Shown in pieces: positions 19,422 through 29,161 of a stretch of 64,000 bases of DNA. Source of the DNA: Campylobacter estrildidarum (GTDB lineage Bacteria; Campylobacterota; Campylobacteria; Campylobacterales; Campylobacteraceae); assembly GCF_005406205.1 (NCBI RefSeq), contig NZ_NXLZ01000005.1, positions 43,905 to 107,904 of the forward strand. Reading direction: 5' to 3'. Made by a program: the position numbers and the translations under genes. The stretch's first letter is position 1. Each line of letters begins with the position of its first letter. Below the pieces are notes generated by a model. It did not search any database, was not told where the DNA came from, and worked only from the letters and a program-made list of their open reading frames with translations.

Positions 19422-20810
19422 ATGGAAAATTTTTTAATTAATTTTTTTCATCTCTCTCAAATTAAAAGCGTTATATTGCTTTTTTGTGTAATATGTCTTT
19501 TTATTTTGTTGCGATTTTTAAAACAAAAGCTCAGTTTTTATTGGATTATGAGTATCGCATTGGTGTTTGGTTTAGTTTGGGGTTATTTTTTGCTTTATTT
19601 AGCGGATTTTCCAAATGAAGGAATTGAAAAATTAAGCGTTTTGGATTCTTTACGTTGGCTTTGTGAGATTCATATTTGGATGAATTTTTTAAATTCTTTG
19701 TATATTAGCGTGTTAAAGCTTTTAGTTATTCCTTTAATCTTTATTTCTTTGATTTATGTTTTAATCAATTTAGATAAAAAAATTCAAATTAAATCTTTAT
19801 TTTCTAGAGTCTTTTTTTGGTTTTTATTTTCTACAGCTATTTCAGCTTTAATTGGAATTTGTCTTGCAATTTTTGCAAACCTTGGAGGTAGCAACCAAGT
19901 GTTATCAAGTGCTAAAAATCTTAAAGAGATTAAAGGTTTGAATGAGGTAATTTTAAATTTTATTCCAAGTAATATTATCAGCGCTATGAATGCAAATAAT
20001 ATTTTAGGTGTGATTATTTTTGCCTTTATTTTATCCTTTGGAATTAGAAGTTTAAAGGAAAATCGTGGATTTAGAATATTTTCTTTATTGATAGATTTTT
20101 TACATCAGGTGATTATGAAAATCAGTCTTTATGTGATTAGAATTATGCCTTATTTTGTCATTACAATGATAGCGAATGCTTTAATTTTAAATGGCTATAA
20201 AGTACTTATTGATTCTATTTATTTCATATTTTTACTTTATATTGCTTTTATTTTAGTTTTCTTTGTTCATACAGCATTATTAGTTTTACATGGATTAAAT
20301 CCTTTTATATATTATAAAAAAGCATTTCCAGCTTTATTGATGGCTTTTAGTTCAAGAAGTTCCGCAGGAACTTTGCCTGTAACGATTTCTGCTTTAAAAA
20401 ATTTGGGTGTAAGTTCTACAAACGCCTCTTTTACGGCAAGTCTTGGCACAACTATGGGAATGAATGGTTGCGCGGGATATTACGCAGGAATGATCGCTGT
20501 TTTTATGTTTCATGCTTTAAACATTCCTATCGGTATAAATGAAATTTTAACCACTATAGTTTTATGTGTCATTGTTTCTTTTGGTATAGTTGGAATTCCT
20601 GGAATTACAATAATGATTATTTCTGTCATACTTTCAGGGCTTGGGATGCAAAGTCATTTTGCTTTATTGGTCTTTGTTCTAGCAATTGATCCTATACTCG
20701 ATATGGCAAGAACTTGTAGTAATGTTTCAGGTGCTATGGTTGTAAGTCTTATAACGGATAAAGAAATGAAAAATTTAGATATAACAACATATCAAAAAAA
20801 CGAAATATAA
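19422..20810 (+). CDS. Dicarboxylate/amino acid:cation symporter family (TcyP-like cystine carrier)
   Basis: Inner membrane carrier of the DAACS (SLC1) family, about 462 residues from ATG 19422. It has about eight membrane spans with the two re-entrant loop signatures: the serine-rich AFSSRSSAGTLPVTISALK and, later, TMGMNGCAGYYAGM. The long form with extra N-terminal spans and these motifs is closer to the L-cystine symporter TcyP/YdjN than to GltP. C. jejuni has a homolog annotated as a sodium:dicarboxylate symporter. An upstream TTG (19368) would extend the frame by 18 residues but lies in the promoter. The asparaginase remnant is just upstream on the other strand. Confidence 0.8.
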   Translation: MENFLINFFHLSQIKSVILLFCVICLFILLRFLKQKLSFYWIMSIALVFGLVWGYFLLYLADFPNEGIEKLSVLDSLRWLCEIHIWMNFLNSLYISVLKLLVIPLIFISLIYVLINLDKKIQIKSLFSRVFFWFLFSTAISALIGICLAIFANLGGSNQVLSSAKNLKEIKGLNEVILNFIPSNIISAMNANNILGVIIFAFILSFGIRSLKENRGFRIFSLLIDFLHQVIMKISLYVIRIMPYFVITMIANALILNGYKVLIDSIYFIFLLYIAFILVFFVHTALLVLHGLNPFIYYKKAFPALLMAFSSRSSAGTLPVTISALKNLGVSSTNASFTASLGTTMGMNGCAGYYAGMIAVFMFHALNIPIGINEILTTIVLCVIVSFGIVGIPGITIMIISVILSGLGMQSHFALLVFVLAIDPILDMARTCSNVSGAMVVSLITDKEMKNLDITTYQKNEI

Positions 20811-20957
20811 ATTCTTATTAATGGAAAAATAAAATGATGTATTTTTTGCGATCTTTTATTTTTCTGTAAACAAAAAATATATTTAAAAATTAAAAATTAA
20901 ATTTTTATTTTGTTTGGTGATAGTATAATGGTATGTATTGTTAGATAAGGAAAATTT

Positions 20958-22355
20958 ATGCCAATTTTTATGATAGCATCCACCATATTAGCTGTATTTG
21001 TTGTATCTTATTATGTTCTTAAAAAATATAACCCTATATTTGTTTTTTTATTTTCAGGACTTATTTTATTAATTATATCTTATTATTTTGTAGGATCTAG
21101 TATACCAAAGGCACCTGTTAGAGAACATAATAATTTTTTGAATGTTTTACTTGATTCTTATTTTTTCTTGGTGGCTACTTTCAAATCTCAGCTTAGTGGA
21201 ACTGGGCTTATAATAATGAGTGTGGCAGGTTTTGCAGCTTATATGAAATGTATTAATGCTTCAGCTAAACTAGCTTTTTTAGCAAATAAACCTTTAGGAA
21301 AGATCAAAAATAAATATCTGATTTTAAGCGGAACATTTGTAGTTGGTATGTTACTTAAAATAGTTATCTCAAGCTATACAGGACTTTTGCTTTTATTGTT
21401 AGCTTGCATTTATCCAGTGTTAGTGTCTCTTAAAATTCGTCCTGTAACCGCTGTTTGTGTTCTTTCTTTAATAGCACTTGACTATGGCCCAAAGGATGCT
21501 AATTCTATTACTATGGCTGGTATGGTTAATCAAAGTGACAATGTAGTAGGATTATTCTTAAATTATCAAATTTATTCCGTAATTGCTTATATAGTAACTA
21601 TAGCCATTTTAATTCCAATTTATTTTTCATGGATAGATAAGAAAGATAAAGAAAAAAATTTACTACAAGATGAAGTTGGTGACATAGAAATAATAGATCC
21701 AAAATGCCCTACTTTTTATATATTTTTTCCTTGGCTTCCTGTAGTATTTTTATTTGGTTCTTATTTTTTAGGAATAAAACTTGATGTAGTGAGCGCAAAT
21801 TTTATGAGTATAAGTATAGTATTTTTAATAGAATTTTTAAGACATAGAGATGCTAGAAAACTCGGCAATGATATGAGCGTTATTTTAAAAGGTATGGCTG
21901 AAATTTTTGTAAGCGTAGTAAGCATTTTAATAGCAGCTTCAGTCTTTGCAAAAGGGATAGAAAATTTGGGTGGATTGAGTGTTTTGGTAGATGCTATGAA
22001 AAGTCTTGGAGGAGCTAGTTGGGTAGCGATTTTATTTTGTATTGTTGTTTTAAGTTTCTTGGTATATTTTGCAGGAGTGATAATGGGTAGTGGCATAGCT
22101 GCATTTAACGCATTTGGAAAATTAGCTCCTGAAATAGCTACAAAATTAGGTATCGAGCCTATCACTTTAGTTTTGCCTTTAGAAATAGCTTCTTGTCTAG
22201 GAAGAGCAGCCTCGCCAATCTCGGGCGGTATCTTAGCATTGGCCGGTTTTGCGAAGTTAAATCCTATGGATATAATTAAACGCTCTACCCCTCTTCTAAT
22301 AATAGGAATGATAGTTAATATAATGGTGGCTTTTTATTTAGCTACATTTAATTAG
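20958..22355 (+). CDS. dcuC: DcuC family anaerobic C4-dicarboxylate carrier
   Basis: Predicted inner membrane carrier of 465 residues with 10-12 spans, matching the DcuC/YfcC-type family. Recognisable parts are LIALDYGPKDANSITMAGMV in the middle and the C-terminal EIASCLGRAASPISGGILAL. DcuC carriers exchange or export succinate, fumarate and similar acids under low oxygen. An aspartate or cystine-related role cannot be excluded. A -10 box (TATAAT at 20934-20939) and AAGGAA before the ATG suggest its own promoter. Its neighbour is another organic-acid or amino-acid carrier, so this 3-kb block may be a transport island. Confidence 0.75.
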   Translation: MPIFMIASTILAVFVVSYYVLKKYNPIFVFLFSGLILLIISYYFVGSSIPKAPVREHNNFLNVLLDSYFFLVATFKSQLSGTGLIIMSVAGFAAYMKCINASAKLAFLANKPLGKIKNKYLILSGTFVVGMLLKIVISSYTGLLLLLLACIYPVLVSLKIRPVTAVCVLSLIALDYGPKDANSITMAGMVNQSDNVVGLFLNYQIYSVIAYIVTIAILIPIYFSWIDKKDKEKNLLQDEVGDIEIIDPKCPTFYIFFPWLPVVFLFGSYFLGIKLDVVSANFMSISIVFLIEFLRHRDARKLGNDMSVILKGMAEIFVSVVSILIAASVFAKGIENLGGLSVLVDAMKSLGGASWVAILFCIVVLSFLVYFAGVIMGSGIAAFNAFGKLAPEIATKLGIEPITLVLPLEIASCLGRAASPISGGILALAGFAKLNPMDIIKRSTPLLIIGMIVNIMVAFYLATFN

Positions 22356-22438
22356 AATGTTAAAATTTACACTATATAATAGCTAGATTAAAAAATTAAA
22401 AAAGCCAAATAATAAAACCTCGAAATAATTAGAGTAAA

Positions 22439-22481
22439 CTAACTTCTATCAGTTAGGATGCCTTTGCATAGGAAACAAAGG
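22439..22481 (+). other. Two adjacent hairpins in the leader after dcuC
   Basis: CTAACT (22439-22444) pairs with AGTTAG (22451-22456), and CCTTTG (22461-22466) pairs with CAAAGG (22476-22481). Both stems are perfect, 6 bp, 5 bases apart, and end 11 bases before an ATG (22492). This could be an RNA leader or the structured end of a lost mobile element. The 487-bp gap 22356-22842 has no other convincing gene. Confidence 0.4.
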
Positions 22482-22491
22482 ACAAATTATT

Positions 22492-22689
22492 ATGTTAAAG
22501 AAGCAAATTAAACCAAAAAATAATATCAATACTTCTCTTTTGAATTTTAAACACGAGACAATTTGCTATAAACAAGTAAAGAGCACTATAATAAAAACTT
22601 TTAGCTTACACACTCAAAGAATTAAATATGAATTTATAAATCATACTTATAAATTTTTTAGTAAAATGTGCCTTAATATCTTTAATTGA
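22492..22689 (+). CDS. Possible 65-residue ORF, doubtful
   Basis: An open frame of 65 residues (MLKKQIKPKNNINTSLLNFK...) behind the two hairpins, with no Shine-Dalgarno. It is rich in Lys, Asn and Ile, as random AT-rich sequence would be, and has no domain I recognise. It could be a decayed end of a longer gene. I list it because the gap is otherwise empty. Confidence 0.2.
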   Translation: MLKKQIKPKNNINTSLLNFKHETICYKQVKSTIIKTFSLHTQRIKYEFINHTYKFFSKMCLNIFN

Positions 22690-22792
22690 AGACAGGTTTG
22701 TGATCGAATTTTTAAGATAGCTTATTTTGACTTAATATGTGCTTGAAAGTGTTCTCTAAATACTTTGATAGTAAATTTATAGCAAAGTTAAA

Positions 22793-22832
22793 CATCTAAA
22801 GCTTAATTTTTAAACTAAGCTTTATATAGATG
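22793..22832. terminator. Strong stem-loop between dcuC region and PAP2 gene
   Basis: TAAAGCTTA (22797-22805) pairs perfectly with TAAGCTTTA (22816-22824), and an outer CATCTA/TAGATG (22793-22798 and 22827-22832) can extend or replace part of it. It sits just beyond the stop of the minus-strand PAP2 gene and probably terminates it, and perhaps transcripts from the plus strand. Confidence 0.55.
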
Positions 22833-22842
22833 ATGGTGTTGC

Positions 22843-23376
22843 TTAAAAATTTTTTGTGTATCTTAAGAAAAAACCATCAGTTTTTGGTTCCAATATTATA
22901 TTGGGTGCATGATCTACTAAAATAAAATTCCAAAATCCAGCTATAGCAGCACCTGCTATAACATCTCTTGTATAGTGTTTATCTGCTTTTACGCGAGAAT
23001 AAGCTGTATAGGTAGCTAACATATAAGGAATAATTGCTTGTTTGATTCCATATCTTTTATGAATAAAAGTTGCTCCAAAAAATGCCGCTGCGCTATGTCC
23101 ACTAGGAAAAGATAAATGATCACTTTTATCCGGCCTTTCTTCTTTTACAATACGTTTGAGAACTTCTATACTCCCTTGAGTTGCAACAAAACTTAATGTG
23201 TAGGGAAAAAATCCATCTTTAAAATCATCATTGTAAAAAAGCAAACCAAAGGCATAAATTGGGACAATGATTTGAGTTATATCTCCTGCATTTTTAGCTT
23301 GTTTTTTATCATTAAAAATATTTGCATTTAAATTTAGATATAAAATAAGCAATAAAAAAATTTTAGTTAATTTCAT
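22843..23376 (-). CDS. PAP2 superfamily phosphatase, exported
   Basis: Membrane-associated or periplasmic phosphatase of 177 residues. The full PAP2 signature is present: KEERPDKSDHLSFPSGHS combines motif 1 (K-x6-RP variant) and motif 2 (PSGH), and SRVKADKHYTRD is motif 3 (SR-x5-H-x3-D). An N-terminal signal or anchor (MKLTKIFLLLILYLNLNANI) directs it out of the cytosol. Members act on phosphatidic acid, undecaprenyl diphosphate or lipid A 1-phosphate; the substrate is not clear here. It is monocistronic and divergent from the S10 operon. Confidence 0.85.
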   Translation of the reverse strand: MKLTKIFLLLILYLNLNANIFNDKKQAKNAGDITQIIVPIYAFGLLFYNDDFKDGFFPYTLSFVATQGSIEVLKRIVKEERPDKSDHLSFPSGHSAAAFFGATFIHKRYGIKQAIIPYMLATYTAYSRVKADKHYTRDVIAGAAIAGFWNFILVDHAPNIILEPKTDGFFLRYTKNF

Positions 23377-23542
23377 ACAAAATCCTATTAATAAAAATTA
23401 ATTAAGATTTGTATTTTACCCTCCCCCTGAATTTAAGCTTAAAACTATATTTTTAAATCATTTTTCACGCTTGTAAATAAAATAATTTATAAATTATTTT
23501 CCTTTTTAAAAGGATAAAAATATAATTTTTTATCAATTTCTC

Positions 23543-23572
23543 TTGACTTTTGAAAGCTAAATTTACTATACT
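23543..23572 (+). promoter_or_regulatory. Vegetative promoter of the S10-spc operon
   Basis: TTGACT (23543-23548) and TATACT (23567-23572), 18 bp apart, form a good sigma-70 promoter about 57 bp before rpsJ. The leader contains the palindrome GTTAGTTTAAAACTAAC (23589-23605), which may be an RNA hairpin. The long L4-binding leader of enteric S10 operons is not present. Confidence 0.75.
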
Positions 23573-23628
23573 CTCATTTTTATTTTTGGTTAGTTTAAAA
23601 CTAACGAGTTCTTTTTAAAGGAAATATT

Positions 23629-23940
23629 ATGGAAAGAATTAGGCTTAAGCTAAAAGCTTATGACCATCGAGTACTAGACAGAACAGTTGCAGCAATTGTA
23701 GAAGCTGTTAAAAGAACAGGTGCGGATATTAGAGGTCCAATACCGATGCCTACAAAAATCAAACGCTATACAGTTTTAAAATCTCCACACATTAATAAAG
23801 ATTCTCGTGAGCAGTTTGAAATTAGAATTCATGCTCGTATGTTAGATATTGTAGCAGCGACTCCAGATACAGTTGATTCTTTAACTAAGCTTGATTTAGC
23901 GCCAGAAGTGAACGTTGAAGTTAGAGCTATGGGTAAATAA
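23629..23940 (+). CDS. rpsJ: 30S ribosomal protein S10
   Basis: First gene of the S10-spc operon. S10 (103 residues) sits in the 30S head and also joins NusB in transcription antitermination. The family signatures [14 protein letters not shown] and [16 protein letters not shown] are present. The ATG follows a strong AAAGGA. The promoter and a short palindromic leader lie directly upstream. rplC begins 10 bases after the stop, as in the conserved order of bacterial S10 operons. Confidence 0.99.
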   Translation: MERIRLKLKAYDHRVLDRTVAAIVEAVKRTGADIRGPIPMPTKIKRYTVLKSPHINKDSREQFEIRIHARMLDIVAATPDTVDSLTKLDLAPEVNVEVRAMGK

Positions 23941-23950
23941 AGGATAGAAT

Positions 23951-24526
23951 ATGGAATACATTGTAGAAAAAATTGGAATGAGTAGAACTATTAATAGTCC
24001 AAGTATTGCTGTAACTTTGCTAAGGATTGTTAATGCAAAAGTATGCGAGGTTGAAAACGGAAAAGCGATAGTGGCATATTCAAAAGGCAAAAGAAACAAT
24101 AAATGTATCGCAGGACAACAAAAAAAATATAATCTTTCTGCAGAATTTAATCGTTTTGTAACTTTAGAAGTAGCCAATACTGAAGCGGGAGATTTGGATG
24201 AAACTCCATTAAGCGAAGCTAAAATTTTAAAAGTAAGTTTCAACTCTAAAGGTAGAGGTTATAGCGGTGTTATGAAAAGACACAATTTCGCAGGGGGTCC
24301 GGCAAGTCACGGTTCAAGATTTCATAGACGCCATGGTTCTATAGGTAATAGAGAATGGCCAGGTCGTGTTCAACCAGGTATGAAAATGGCGGGACATTAT
24401 GGAAATACAAAAATAACCGTTAAAAATGAAGTTGTATCTTATGATAGTGAAAATAAGATTTTAGTTGTTAAAGGTGCAGTTCCAGGATATAATGGAGCTA
24501 TGGGTAAAATAAGGATTGCAAAATGA
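23951..24526 (+). CDS. rplC: 50S ribosomal protein L3
   Basis: L3 (191 residues) is an early assembly protein of the 50S whose long loop reaches the peptidyl transferase centre. The characteristic loop [19 protein letters not shown] is at about 100-118, and RMPGRM-type glycine/arginine-rich motifs follow ([15 protein letters not shown]). Length is short, as in other epsilonproteobacteria. Its last 4 bases overlap the rplD start (ATGA), so translation is coupled. Confidence 0.98.
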   Translation: MEYIVEKIGMSRTINSPSIAVTLLRIVNAKVCEVENGKAIVAYSKGKRNNKCIAGQQKKYNLSAEFNRFVTLEVANTEAGDLDETPLSEAKILKVSFNSKGRGYSGVMKRHNFAGGPASHGSRFHRRHGSIGNREWPGRVQPGMKMAGHYGNTKITVKNEVVSYDSENKILVVKGAVPGYNGAMGKIRIAK

Positions 24527-25137
24527 GTAAAGTAACCGTTTTAAATGATAAACTAGAAAAAGCAGGTGAACTTGATTTGCCTTCAAAATATGCAGAAGTA
24601 AATCCACATAACCTTTACTTATATGTAAAATCTTACCTTGCTAGTCTTAGAGCAAATACGGCTCATACCAAAGGCAGAAGTGATGTAAGTGGTGGGGGTA
24701 AAAAACCTTGGAGACAAAAAGGTCGTGGTGGCGCTCGTGCAGGTTCAACTAGAACAAATGTTTGGGTAGGCGGTGCTGTTGCTTTTGGTCCAACAAATGA
24801 AAGAAATTATTTTCAAAAAGTAAATAAAAAACAAAAAAGATTAGCACTCGAAAGAGCTTTAGCGGATAAAGCAGCTAAGGGTGTATTATTTGCTGTAGAT
24901 TCTTTAACTATAGAAAGTGGTAAGACTAAAGATGCAAATGCTGTTATTAAAAAGCTCGGCGTAAAAGATGCTTTAATTGTTAAAGATTTACTAGATGAAA
25001 AAACACTTTTAGCTTACAGAAATTTAGCAAATTGTTATGTTGTAGATGTAACTGAAGTGAATGCTTATTTAGTATCTGTATTTAATGCTGTTATTATGGA
25101 AAAATCGGCATTAGAATCTATTACAAAAGAAGGATAA
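24523..25137 (+). CDS. rplD: 50S ribosomal protein L4
   Basis: L4 (204 residues) lines the exit tunnel of the 50S. The extended loop [20 protein letters not shown] (about 50-69) followed by ARAGSTR is the tunnel-facing part, where macrolide resistance changes arise in Campylobacter. The sequence of this loop looks ordinary. Start overlaps rplC by 4 bases, and rplW follows after 2 bases. Confidence 0.98.
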   Translation: MSKVTVLNDKLEKAGELDLPSKYAEVNPHNLYLYVKSYLASLRANTAHTKGRSDVSGGGKKPWRQKGRGGARAGSTRTNVWVGGAVAFGPTNERNYFQKVNKKQKRLALERALADKAAKGVLFAVDSLTIESGKTKDANAVIKKLGVKDALIVKDLLDEKTLLAYRNLANCYVVDVTEVNAYLVSVFNAVIMEKSALESITKEG

Positions 25138-25139
25138 TT

Positions 25140-25421
25140 ATGGCAGATATTACTGATATTAAAACAATACTTTATACTGAAAAAAGTTTGAATTTGCAAG
25201 AGCAAGGTGTCGTAGTTATTCAAACTTCTCCAAAAATGACTAAAACAGGCTTAAAAGCCGTTTTAAAAGAATATTTTGGTGTAACTCCACAAAGTATCAA
25301 TTCTTTAAAAATGAGTGGAAAAGTTAAACGTTTCAGAGGTCGTTTAGGACAAAGAAACGATTATAAAAAATTCTATGTTAAGCTACCTGAAGGTGTTAGC
25401 TTAGAAAATATGGAGGCTTAA
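25140..25421 (+). CDS. rplW: 50S ribosomal protein L23
   Basis: L23 (93 residues) lies at the tunnel exit and docks trigger factor and SRP. The N-terminal [17 protein letters not shown] and the C-terminal [16 protein letters not shown] are family features; the short form lacks extra loops. It lies between rplD and rplB with one- or two-base gaps, in the conserved order. Confidence 0.97.
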   Translation: MADITDIKTILYTEKSLNLQEQGVVVIQTSPKMTKTGLKAVLKEYFGVTPQSINSLKMSGKVKRFRGRLGQRNDYKKFYVKLPEGVSLENMEA

Positions 25422-25422
25422 G

Positions 25423-26253
25423 ATGGCAATTAAAACTTATAAACCATATACTCCAAGTAGAAGATATATCACAGGTTTAAGTTCTGAAGATATTACAGCA
25501 AAACCAAGTGTTCGTTCATTGCTTGTAAAACTTCCAGCACACGCAGGACGTAATAGCTATGGAAGAATTACTAGTCGTCATAAAGAAGCGGGCGCTAAAA
25601 AACTTTATAGAATTATAGATTTTAAACGTCGTAAATTTGGAATCGAAGGTAAAGTAGAAGCAATTGAGTATGATCCATACAGAAATTGTAGAATCGCTTT
25701 GATTGCTTATAGAGATGGAGAAAAAAGATATATTCTTCAACCACGCGGTTTAGGTGTAGGCGATATTGTCGCTGCAGCAGAAGGTGGACTTGATATTAAA
25801 CCAGGTAATGCAATGAAGCTTAAAAATATTCCTGTAGGGACTATCGTTCATAATATTGAGTTAAAACCAGGAAAAGGTGGTCAAATGATCCGTTCAGCAG
25901 GTGCTTATGCTCAACTTATGGGTAAAGAAGAAAAATATGTTATCTTAAGACTTGCAAGTGGAGAAATGAGACAAGTTTTAGCTGAATGTATGGCAAGTAT
26001 CGGTGAAGTAGGTAATGAAGAATGGTCTAATATCACCATAGGTAAAGCAGGTAGAAATCGCCATAGAGGTATCCGTCCTCAAACTCGTGGTTCTGCAATG
26101 AACCCAGTAGATCACCCACACGGGGGAGGTGAAGGTAAGAAAAATTCAGGACGTCATCCTGTAACTCCATGGGGTAAACCAACCAAAGGTGCTAAAACTC
26201 GTCGCAAAAAAGCTAGCGATAAATTAATAATTTCAAGAAGAAAAGGAAAGTAA
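25423..26253 (+). CDS. rplB: 50S ribosomal protein L2
   Basis: L2 (276 residues) supports subunit association and the peptidyl transferase centre. The signature [13 protein letters not shown], with the conserved histidine needed for activity, is near residue 226, and [14 protein letters not shown] precedes it. The C-terminus is basic ([11 protein letters not shown]). Length and domains are normal. It is part of the tightly packed S10 operon. Confidence 0.99.
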   Translation: MAIKTYKPYTPSRRYITGLSSEDITAKPSVRSLLVKLPAHAGRNSYGRITSRHKEAGAKKLYRIIDFKRRKFGIEGKVEAIEYDPYRNCRIALIAYRDGEKRYILQPRGLGVGDIVAAAEGGLDIKPGNAMKLKNIPVGTIVHNIELKPGKGGQMIRSAGAYAQLMGKEEKYVILRLASGEMRQVLAECMASIGEVGNEEWSNITIGKAGRNRHRGIRPQTRGSAMNPVDHPHGGGEGKKNSGRHPVTPWGKPTKGAKTRRKKASDKLIISRRKGK

Positions 26254-26254
26254 G

Positions 26255-26536
26255 ATGGCTAGATCACTAAAAAAAGGTCCTTTTGTTGATGATCATGTAA
26301 TGAAAAAAGTCATCGCTGCTAAAAAGGCTAACGATAATAAACCTATAAAAACTTGGTCTCGTAGAAGCACTATTATTCCTGATATGATAGGTTTGACTTT
26401 TAATGTTCATAATGGTAAAAGTTTTATTCCAGTTTATATAACTGAAAATCATATAGGTTATAAATTGGGAGAATTTGCTCCAACACGCACATTTAAAGGG
26501 CATAAAGGCTCTGTGCAAAAGAAAATTGGTAAGTAA
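26255..26536 (+). CDS. rpsS: 30S ribosomal protein S19
   Basis: S19 (93 residues) forms the A-site finger contact in the 30S head. The N-terminal [19 protein letters not shown] and the motif [20 protein letters not shown] with FKGH are diagnostic. The gene starts one base after rplB, with AGGAAAG as the Shine-Dalgarno inside rplB. Confidence 0.99.
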   Translation: MARSLKKGPFVDDHVMKKVIAAKKANDNKPIKTWSRRSTIIPDMIGLTFNVHNGKSFIPVYITENHIGYKLGEFAPTRTFKGHKGSVQKKIGK

Positions 26537-26550
26537 GGAGAGATGAAGTT

Positions 26551-26994
26551 ATGAGTAAAGCATTGATTAAATTCATAAGATTATCTCCAACTAAGGCAAG
26601 ATTAATTGCTAGAGAAGTTCAAGGGATGAATGCAGAACTTGCAATGGCCAGTTTAAAATTTATGCCAAATAAAGGCGCAAAATATATTGCAAATGCTATT
26701 TCAAGTGCAGTAGCAAATGGTGGATTTGAGGCAAATGAAGTGGTTGTAAAAAGTTGTCGTGTGGATGCAGGTGCGGTATTAAAAAGATTTAGACCACGTG
26801 CTAGAGGAAGTGCGAGTCGTATAAGAAAACCTACTTCTCATATTTTAGTAGAAGTGGCAAAAATTGAAAACAAGGCTGAAGAAAAAAAATCAGTAGCAAA
26901 AAAAGCTTCTGAAGCTAAAAAAACTACTACAACAAAAGCTCCAGCTAAAAAAACAGTAAGCACTAAAAAAGCAACAGCGAAAAAGGAAAGCTAA
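26551..26994 (+). CDS. rplV: 50S ribosomal protein L22, with Lys/Ala-rich tail
   Basis: L22 (147 residues) is needed early in 50S assembly and lines the exit tunnel. The core is about 110 residues, with [19 protein letters not shown] at the start and the hairpin region [20 protein letters not shown] near the end. Beyond it is a 35-residue tail of lysine, alanine and threonine ([18 protein letters not shown]), absent from E. coli L22 but seen in other Campylobacter. The tail has histone-like composition. The stop overlaps the rpsC start. Confidence 0.98.
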   Translation: MSKALIKFIRLSPTKARLIAREVQGMNAELAMASLKFMPNKGAKYIANAISSAVANGGFEANEVVVKSCRVDAGAVLKRFRPRARGSASRIRKPTSHILVEVAKIENKAEEKKSVAKKASEAKKTTTTKAPAKKTVSTKKATAKKES

Positions 26995-27695
26995 TGGGAC
27001 AAAAAGTAAATCCAATTGGTCTAAGACTAGGAATTAATAGAAATTGGGAATCAAGATGGTTTCCAACTAAGGCTAATTTAGTAGAAAATATTGGTGAAGA
27101 TTATAAAATTAGAGCTTTCTTAAAAAGAAAACTTTACTACGCAGGAATTAGTCAGATTTTAGTAGAAAGAACTGCTAAAAAACTTCGTGTAACTGTGGTT
27201 GCAGCAAGACCTGGTATTATCATAGGCAAAAAAGGAAGTGATGTTGATAATCTAAGAAAAGAATTGCAAAATTTAATCGGCAAAGATGTAAATATCAATA
27301 TTAAAGAAGAAAGAAAAGCAGGGGCTTCAGCTCAACTTGCTGCTGAAAGCGTAGCTACCCAACTTGAGAAAAGAATTGCTTTTAGAAGAGCAATGAAAAA
27401 AGTAATTCAAGCGGCACAAAAAGCAGGTGCTAAAGGAATTAAAGTTTCAGTTTCTGGCCGTTTGGGTGGTGCGGAAATGGCAAGAACAGAATGGTATCTT
27501 GAAGGACGCGTTCCGCTTCATACTTTAAGAGCAAAAATCGATTATGGTTTTGCTGAAGCTAGAACTACCTATGGAAATATAGGAGTGAAAGTTTGGATCT
27601 TTAAAGGTGAAGTGTTACAAAAAGGTTTTCAAACTGAAAAAACTGAAGAGAGTGCTCCGGCTAAAAAACCAAGACGCACAAGAAGGAGTAAGTAA
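26994..27695 (+). CDS. rpsC: 30S ribosomal protein S3
   Basis: S3 (233 residues) forms the mRNA entry of the 30S and has mRNA helicase activity with S4 and S5. The KH domain carries [20 protein letters not shown] (about 68-87) and the C-terminal domain carries [16 protein letters not shown] short basic tail ([10 protein letters not shown]) ends the protein. The ATG overlaps the rplV stop by one base. Confidence 0.99.
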   Translation: MGQKVNPIGLRLGINRNWESRWFPTKANLVENIGEDYKIRAFLKRKLYYAGISQILVERTAKKLRVTVVAARPGIIIGKKGSDVDNLRKELQNLIGKDVNINIKEERKAGASAQLAAESVATQLEKRIAFRRAMKKVIQAAQKAGAKGIKVSVSGRLGGAEMARTEWYLEGRVPLHTLRAKIDYGFAEARTTYGNIGVKVWIFKGEVLQKGFQTEKTEESAPAKKPRRTRRSK

Positions 27696-27697
27696 TC

Positions 27698-28123
27698 ATG
27701 TTAATGCCAAAAAGAACAAAATATCGTAAAATGATGAAAGGGCGTAACAGAGGTTATGCTAATCGTGGGACTGAATTTACTTTCGGTGAATTTGCTTTAA
27801 AAGCAACCGAAGCAGGAAGAATCAATTCACGTCAAATTGAAGCAGCTCGTATTGCTTTAACTCGTTTTGTTAAAAGACAAGGTAAGACTTGGATAAGAGT
27901 TTTTCCTGATAAACCTTTAACCAAAAAACCTTTAGAAACTCGTATGGGTAAAGGTAAGGGTGCAGTAGAAGAATGGGTAATGAATATAAAGCCGGGTCGT
28001 ATTATTTACGAAATGGCAGGAGTAAGCGAAGAAATGGCTAGAGAAGCTTTGACTTTGGCAATGCATAAATTACCATTTAAAACTAAGTTTGTTACAAGAG
28101 AGAGCCAAAATGAAATATACTGA
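27698..28123 (+). CDS. rplP: 50S ribosomal protein L16
   Basis: L16 (141 residues) helps to form the tRNA-binding face of the 50S near the A site. [20 protein letters not shown] at the N-terminus and [20 protein letters not shown] are typical. Two ATG codons are possible (27698, 27704); the first has AAGGAG at better spacing, so it is kept. The 3' end overlaps rpmC by 14 bases. Confidence 0.98.
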   Translation: MLMPKRTKYRKMMKGRNRGYANRGTEFTFGEFALKATEAGRINSRQIEAARIALTRFVKRQGKTWIRVFPDKPLTKKPLETRMGKGKGAVEEWVMNIKPGRIIYEMAGVSEEMAREALTLAMHKLPFKTKFVTRESQNEIY

Positions 28124-28295
28124 GATAAAAGATAAAACAGCAGCTGAGCTTGCAACAATGCTAAAAGAAAAAAAGGTGCTTTTATTCACTTTAAAACAAA
28201 AGCTAAAAACAATGCAACTATCTAATCCAAAAGAGATTAGTGAAGTTAAAAAAGATATTGCTAGAATAAATACAGCAATTAACGCTTTAAAATAA
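28110..28295 (+). CDS. rpmC: 50S ribosomal protein L29
   Basis: L29 (61 residues, two helices) sits at the tunnel exit beside L23. [20 protein letters not shown] and the C-terminal [20 protein letters not shown] show the helical hairpin. ATG 28110 lies within rplP, with the purine-rich AAGAGAGAG upstream. A TTG at 28089 would add seven unrelated residues and is rejected. Confidence 0.97.
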   Translation: MKYTEIKDKTAAELATMLKEKKVLLFTLKQKLKTMQLSNPKEISEVKKDIARINTAINALK

Positions 28296-28305
28296 GGATA
28301 GAAAA

Positions 28306-28557
28306 ATGGCATTTAAAAGAGAAATTCAAGGCGTTGTTGTTAAAATTGCTGGAGAAAAAACAGCAAGTATTTTGGTTGAAAGAAAAGTGGTTCATCCAAG
28401 ATATAGAAAAATCGTAAAACGCTTTAAAAAATATCTAATTCACGATGAAAGAAATGAAGTCAAAGTAGGTGACACTGTAATTGCAGTAGAGTGTAGACCG
28501 CTTTCTAAAAGAAAATCATTTCGCTTAAAATCTGTATTAGCGACAGGAGTTGAGTAA
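28306..28557 (+). CDS. rpsQ: 30S ribosomal protein S17
   Basis: S17 (83 residues) is an OB-fold protein that binds 16S rRNA early in assembly. The motifs [20 protein letters not shown] and [19 protein letters not shown] are typical. AAGGAT precedes the ATG. The stop codon overlaps the rplN start (TAATG), so the two are coupled. Confidence 0.98.
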   Translation: MAFKREIQGVVVKIAGEKTASILVERKVVHPRYRKIVKRFKKYLIHDERNEVKVGDTVIAVECRPLSKRKSFRLKSVLATGVE

Positions 28558-28925
28558 TGATTCAAAGTTTTACAAGACTTGCAGTAGCTGATAATAGCGG
28601 TGCAAAAGAACTTATGTGTATTAAGGTTTTAGGTGGTAGCAAAAGAAGATATGCTACCGTAGGCGATGTAATTGTAGCATCTGTAAAAAAAGCTTTACCA
28701 AATGGTAAGGTTAAAAAAGGTCAAGTAGTAAAAGCAGTTATTGTTAGAACCAAAAAAGAAATTCATAGAGACAATGGATCTTTGATTCGTTTTGACGAAA
28801 ATGCTGCAGTTATTCTTGATAGCAAAAGAGAACCTATAGGAACTCGTATATTTGGTCCAGTAGGCAGAGAAGTTAGATATGGTGGCTTTATGAAAATTGT
28901 TTCACTAGCACCGGAGGTGTTATAA
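28557..28925 (+). CDS. rplN: 50S ribosomal protein L14
   Basis: L14 (122 residues) lies at the subunit interface and is the docking point of the silencing factor Rsf[21 protein letters not shown] at the start and [20 protein letters not shown] at the end are highly conserved. It overlaps both neighbours by one base in TAATG-type junctions. Confidence 0.99.
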   Translation: MIQSFTRLAVADNSGAKELMCIKVLGGSKRRYATVGDVIVASVKKALPNGKVKKGQVVKAVIVRTKKEIHRDNGSLIRFDENAAVILDSKREPIGTRIFGPVGREVRYGGFMKIVSLAPEVL

Positions 28926-29158
28926 TGGCAGTTAAGTTAAAAATAAAAAAAGGTGATAATGTAAAAATTATCGCAGGAGATGATAAAGGTAAAACAGGTA
29001 AGGTTTTAGTGGTTTATCCAAAAACTCTTAAAGTAGTAGTTGAAGGATGTAAGATTGCTAAAAAAGCTATTAAGCCTAGTGATAAAAATCCAAATGGCGG
29101 TTTTGTTAATAAAGAAATGCCAATAGATATTTCTAATGTGGCAAAAATTCAGGAGTAA
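28925..29158 (+). CDS. rplX: 50S ribosomal protein L24
   Basis: L24 (77 residues) is an early 50S assembly protein with a KOW domain: [20 protein letters not shown] at about 8-27. The protein is shorter than E. coli L24 (104 residues), lacking most of the C-terminal part, as is usual in Campylobacter. rplE follows after 3 bases. Confidence 0.98.
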   Translation: MAVKLKIKKGDNVKIIAGDDKGKTGKVLVVYPKTLKVVVEGCKIAKKAIKPSDKNPNGGFVNKEMPIDISNVAKIQE

Positions 29159-29161
29159 GCA

